In this document: positions 44,366 through 47,397 of the stretch, piece after piece
Layout: each line of letters begins with the position of its first letter
How positions within the stretch are numbered: position 1 is the stretch's first letter
Origin: Methanomicrobia archaeon
GTDB taxonomy: Archaea; Halobacteriota; Syntropharchaeia; Alkanophagales; Methanospirareceae
Reading direction: 5' to 3'
Assembly (NCBI GenBank): GCA_016930255.1
Contig: JAFGHB010000066.1
Span: 1 to 47,397, forward strand
Length of the DNA: 47,397 nucleotides
Position numbers and translations under genes: made by a program
The notes under the pieces: generated by a model
Databases searched by the model: none
What the model saw: the letters and a program-made list of their open reading frames with translations, nothing else
What the model was told of the DNA's origin: nothing

Positions 44366-45814
44366 TCACAACGTGTATCGCTTCCCCTGCTCAATAAGCT
44401 CCACGTTCGTAAAGAACTCCTTGAATAGCTCCGGACGTTCCGTATGCACCGGAAACACCCGCTCAGGATTTATCTCCGTAATCATCGCTTTCAGTTCAGG
44501 CCCCGAAGCGTGTCCCGACGCATGAGCGGAATATTTCCGGATTCCGAAATGGTCTAACCAATGCCTCTTTCGCTCCTCGTCCAATAGCATCTCATCACTG
44601 AACGGTTCGCAGGACGATTTTATCCATATCGCGGTTTTCGGCTGGATATCGGTAAGTTGATTTATCTCCCAGAGGCTCAGGGAGACCACGTAATGCTCGG
44701 GATTGTTCTGCAACCCATCGCAGGTTATTGCGTTTTCCCTGTTGATCAAGGGCCTTTCCCAATTCGCATAGTCCTGCTTGACCAATCTACTATCAATTCT
44801 GTCCCTCCCGATTAAGCCCCAGCTCTTCTTTGGCACTAAGATCTTCACATAACCGAGTTCGAAAGGAGCTGACGAGCCCAACGCTTCTATAAGGTACGCA
44901 AGTTTCAGAGGTACGACAAATTCGCGCTGATTCACCCGAGCAGCTTCAAAGATCGTGTTCACCCTGGCAAGATCGCGAATTGGATGCTCGACAAAGACCA
45001 GTCCTTGTGCCGTAGCGATCAACTGCGTGATTTCGTTCTTTACGCCTGCTTCGCTGTCCTTTTCTCTCTTATCAATTCGTGTGCCCTCGGATACAAGCCA
45101 GGTTGGCTTAGCGGCTTTCGCTTTTTCAACAAATCGGTTGCTTAATACTTGATTAAAGCCGTGGAACCTGATATCGCCCGTGTAAACTAAGGTGTCCTCG
45201 CCTGAATGGATGATGTAGCCGCACGCACCAGGTAAGGAATGATCCACGGGCACCATTTCGATCTCCATCGAGCCGATTGAAACGCGCTTCTCTGGCTCCA
45301 GCACGTGGAAATTTCGCTCGTGGACAAACTCCGTGTTCTTCCTTGTTACTCTGCTTACGGTTCCCCGCTGGTTCGTATAAAAAGTGAACGCATCGCAGGC
45401 TGTGGTTAAGTCTGATAATGGATTGCTGCCCGTCTCTTCCACTACCTGGAGGATGGTTCGTGTCGCTTCCGTACAGTAAATAGGGATATCCGGCCGCAGG
45501 AAATGGATATACTGCGCGTGGTCAGCGTGAGCGTGGGTAAGTAAGACAGCGTCTATACTCCTCGCTTCTGGCCGCCGGCCCATGTGCGTGAGATAATCCG
45601 TTCGGTAAATGCCTTTGATATCTGGCAGAAGCCTCAATTCAAAGAAGTCCGCTAACGCAGTGCATTTACGCGGTTGTAAGAACTCGGCGAAGTACTGATT
45701 AGCAACGTTGAAGCTCATACCGAAATCGAGGAAGAGCTTTGTGCCGTCGGCTTCGAAAAGAATCTTATTTCCTCCGATTTCGTTCACACCGCCGTAGAAC
45801 GTGAGCGCGGGCAT
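44366..45814 (-). CDS. RNase J-like beta-CASP metallo-beta-lactamase protein
   Basis: This 482-residue protein has GGVNEIGGNK at the N-terminus, the zinc motif HAHADH at 94-99 and VPVDHSLPG near 208. GDIRFHG and, near the C-terminus, HASGHASGPEL and VFPVHTERPELF match the beta-CASP motifs of RNase J and archaeal CPSF-type nucleases. Members cleave RNA endo- or 5'-exonucleolytically. The N-terminal half contains an insertion (residues about 40-85) and the spacing is unlike the canonical RNase J, so the exact class is uncertain. It is monocistronic, convergent with nothing, next to polC on the same strand. Confidence 0.87.
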   Translation of the reverse strand: MPALTFYGGVNEIGGNKILFEADGTKLFLDFGMSFNVANQYFAEFLQPRKCTALADFFELRLLPDIKGIYRTDYLTHMGRRPEARSIDAVLLTHAHADHAQYIHFLRPDIPIYCTEATRTILQVVEETGSNPLSDLTTACDAFTFYTNQRGTVSRVTRKNTEFVHERNFHVLEPEKRVSIGSMEIEMVPVDHSLPGACGYIIHSGEDTLVYTGDIRFHGFNQVLSNRFVEKAKAAKPTWLVSEGTRIDKREKDSEAGVKNEITQLIATAQGLVFVEHPIRDLARVNTIFEAARVNQREFVVPLKLAYLIEALGSSAPFELGYVKILVPKKSWGLIGRDRIDSRLVKQDYANWERPLINRENAITCDGLQNNPEHYVVSLSLWEINQLTDIQPKTAIWIKSSCEPFSDEMLLDEERKRHWLDHFGIRKYSAHASGHASGPELKAMITEINPERVFPVHTERPELFKEFFTNVELIEQGKRYTL

Positions 45815-45962
45815 TTTATCTCGTAGAGTATTTTAGCGTGCAAAGTATAAACGTATGTGCTACGAGAGGTTTACTCTACTCGCGTAGGCATACTTGCTGG
45901 AAAGAGAGGTTAGACTAGACGCTCGAGGCTGAAGCAACAAAACCAGCTAGGCACCAGTCTAT

Positions 45963-46244
45963 TCACTTTTGGTCGACCTTTAGCAGTTCCGCACAGATAA
46001 AAAAGCCGTTCCCTGTGAGATAGATACTACCGCTTGGAAGCCGCTCAACCAGCCGCTTGTCCAGAAGCTGCTTCAGGTAACGTTCGGCGTCTTCCTCGCT
46101 ATAGCCGCTCACATCCTCCAGGCTGACCGGATTTGCTATTCCACCGCACGCGTCGTACAAATCACGAAGAAACTTCAGTTCCGATGCATCCATCGACGTA
46201 TACAAATCACGAAGCAGCTTTCGTTTTTTGCCTGATTCGCTCAT
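45963..46244 (-). CDS. Small winged-helix-like protein
   Basis: This 93-residue protein looks like a compact winged-helix DNA-binding domain: an N-terminal KRKLLRDLYTSMDASELKF helix pair, a recognition-like VSGYSEEDAERYLKQLL and a wing ending LPSGSIYLTGNGFF. The frame extends to 46502 but the ATG at 46244 has GGGGA upstream and the extension looks non-coding. It may be a transcription regulator. It is divergent from the small 57-residue gene. Confidence 0.6.
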   Translation of the reverse strand: MSESGKKRKLLRDLYTSMDASELKFLRDLYDACGGIANPVSLEDVSGYSEEDAERYLKQLLDKRLVERLPSGSIYLTGNGFFICAELLKVDQK

Positions 46245-46385
46245 CTTCGTCCCCTTACCTAATTTATCTTCTCCACCAATCGTACTTAAAGCCGTTGCTG
46301 CGCGCCACGAAAGTTTTAAGGATACCGATATACCTTTATTCCATAATAGTCCGATGCTCGGATGGAATGGAAGTGGGAGGGTAAA

Positions 46386-46559
46386 ATGGTAGTAACCGCA
46401 AAAGTGAGGTTCGTAACCGGAGAGACAGAAACATACAAGGATTGCATAATCGATAAGAAGAATCGGATAGTTAGTATACAAGGCAAAGGGAAATTGCATC
46501 AACTCGGCGAGATAGGGTTTATTCCGTTCGAAGCGATACTATCCGTGGAATACGATTAG
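46386..46559 (+). CDS. Small hypothetical protein (57 residues)
   Basis: This short protein is rich in beta strands (VTAKVRFVTGETETYKDCII). The frame starts at 46362; the ATG at 46386 is chosen because GGGAGGG lies just upstream. No family recognised. It precedes the alpha/beta hydrolase on the same strand by 60 bases and may share its transcript. Confidence 0.5.
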   Translation: MVVTAKVRFVTGETETYKDCIIDKKNRIVSIQGKGKLHQLGEIGFIPFEAILSVEYD

Positions 46560-46619
46560 ACGCAATCACGTTTTTGCCTTTCAGGAAAAAGCAGTCGTGC
46601 ATTTTCGTCAACAGCAAAG

Positions 46620-47397
46620 ATGGAAGAATTGATCACCTTTTATTCTGAGAATCAGAAGATATTCGGAAACCTGCATCTACCGTACGCAAAAGCGCCCTGT
46701 GTCATCGCGTTGCATGGCTTAGAGAGTAGTAAGGATAGCGGTAAATGGCCCATCATAGCCGCGAGACTTACTGCGGAAGGCTACGCATGCTTGCGATTCA
46801 ATTTTCGGGGCTGCGGGAGCGGGTCAGAAAAAAGCGAGGGGGAGTTTGAGGAGGTAAGCCTGACGGGGAGAATAAGAGATTACAACTGTGCTTTACGATT
46901 TCTAGAAGAAACAGGCAAGGTTGATATGCGCAGAGTGGGCGTTATTGGTTCTAGTTTTGGCGGAATGGTCGCCGTAGCGGTCCCGGATAACAGAATCAAA
47001 GCCATGGTAAGTCTAGCCACTCCGTACACGATACTTCAGATCCCCGCAGGGAGCCGATTTAAAAAAGGATTCTACGACGATCTGCGGGCCTATGATCTGC
47101 TAAAAGCTGTACGCGGTGCGCCGCCCATCCTCATTCTGCACGGCAGCTCGGATTTAGTTGTTCCGCCCGAGCATGCACAGAAGCTCTATGAGGCTGCACC
47201 GGAACCAAAACGACTGGAGATCGTAGAAGATGCAGACCATGTGTTTTCTCAGCGTGAGCACTTAGATCTGGTGATCAACCTGAGTTTGGAGTGGTTTAAA
47301 ACGTATCTCATTTATAGTCAAAAACCAAACAATTCATACTTAACACCCTCGCCTAGAAACCGCTCGATCCAGCCATGCGCGAAACTAAGCCGGGATG
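46620..47397 (+). CDS. Alpha/beta hydrolase, cut by the right edge
   Basis: The frame starts with ATG 46620 and stays open to the window end. It encodes an alpha/beta-hydrolase: oxyanion region CVIALHGLESSKDS, FRGCGSG, nucleophile elbow GSSFGG, the acid in HGSSDLVVPPEH and the histidine in DADHVFS. These correspond to the Ser-Asp-His triad of BAAT/prolyl-oligopeptidase-like small serine hydrolases (acyl-CoA thioesterase or esterase type). The tail after EWFKTYL looks less conserved. The 3' end is missing. Confidence 0.85.
   Translation, partial: MEELITFYSENQKIFGNLHLPYAKAPCVIALHGLESSKDSGKWPIIAARLTAEGYACLRFNFRGCGSGSEKSEGEFEEVSLTGRIRDYNCALRFLEETGKVDMRRVGVIGSSFGGMVAVAVPDNRIKAMVSLATPYTILQIPAGSRFKKGFYDDLRAYDLLKAVRGAPPILILHGSSDLVVPPEHAQKLYEAAPEPKRLEIVEDADHVFSQREHLDLVINLSLEWFKTYLIYSQKPNNSYLTPSPRNRSIQPCAKLSRD

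Overview
The window is a 47.4 kb stretch of an archaeal chromosome. Archaea-specific genes settle the domain: the PolD large subunit, EF-1 alpha next to ribosomal protein S10, RNA polymerase subunit L with exosome Csl4, diphthine synthase DphB, a stand-alone GMP synthase ATP-PPase subunit, and archaeal-type S14 and S8. Methenyl-tetrahydromethanopterin cyclohydrolase (mch) and heterodisulfide reductase HdrBC place it in a lineage with C1 chemistry of the methanogen / anaerobic alkane-oxidiser type. A Methanophagales (ANME-1)-like euryarchaeon would fit, but that is inference; no marker here proves it. Several bacterial-type genes are interspersed (RuvC, GrpE, a PIG-L deacetylase).

Layout. 1-1.9 kb: tail of an unknown gene and a tungsten aldehyde:ferredoxin oxidoreductase. 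2-5.6 kb: AT-rich minus-strand operon (PIG-L deacetylase, HemK-like methyltransferase, membrane protein, fragment of a DUF692/MNIO enzyme, unknown 457-residue protein). 5.6-10.9 kb: glutamine cyclotransferase, HEAT-repeat protein, class II aldolase, membrane protein, alpha/beta hydrolase and small unknowns. 11-16.4 kb: csl4-rpoL-tRNA-Gly, ruvC, an EMC6-like protein, grpE, cooC, S14, S8, guaA ATP-PPase subunit. 16.4-24.6 kb: a long lysine-aminomutase-like radical SAM protein, AT-rich orphan genes, a truncated surface protein, argS, dphB. 24.7-28 kb: MFS transporter, a mini zinc-finger protein with four DnaJ-type motifs, DUF1015 protein. 28.3-35.1 kb: tuf-rpsJ, a small coiled-coil protein, hdrCB, a broken phosphoesterase, DUF460 RNase H-like protein, mch. 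35.2-47.4 kb: phosphoribosyltransferase, M20 peptidase, a decayed ndk beside an intact ndk, TIM-barrel isomerase, NfeD/ClpP-class protease, PolD DP2, RNase J-like protein, winged-helix protein, and an alpha/beta hydrolase cut by the window end.

Most genes stand alone or in pairs with frequent strand switches. The visible functional pairs are csl4-rpoL (RNA synthesis and decay), S14-S8 and tuf-rpsJ (translation), and hdrC-hdrB with mch (C1 and thiol energy metabolism). Two start modes are visible. Some genes (tuf, rpsJ, nfeD, PIG-L, the 74-residue coiled-coil gene, mch) have Shine-Dalgarno sites. Others (guaA ATP-PPase subunit, polC, argS, DUF460, EMC6-like) have a TATA box only 25-35 nt before the start and look leaderless.

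I saw no CRISPR array, complete mobile element or obvious new multi-gene defence system. The most interesting signals are: an rpoL stop codon lying inside a tRNA gene, bacterial-type RuvC in an archaeon, two decayed genes (the phosphoesterase with one in-frame TAA, and the frameshifted ndk beside an intact one), the AT-rich operon with an enzyme fragment and an atypical methyltransferase motif, the long KamA-like protein, and the tiny four-motif zinc-finger protein.
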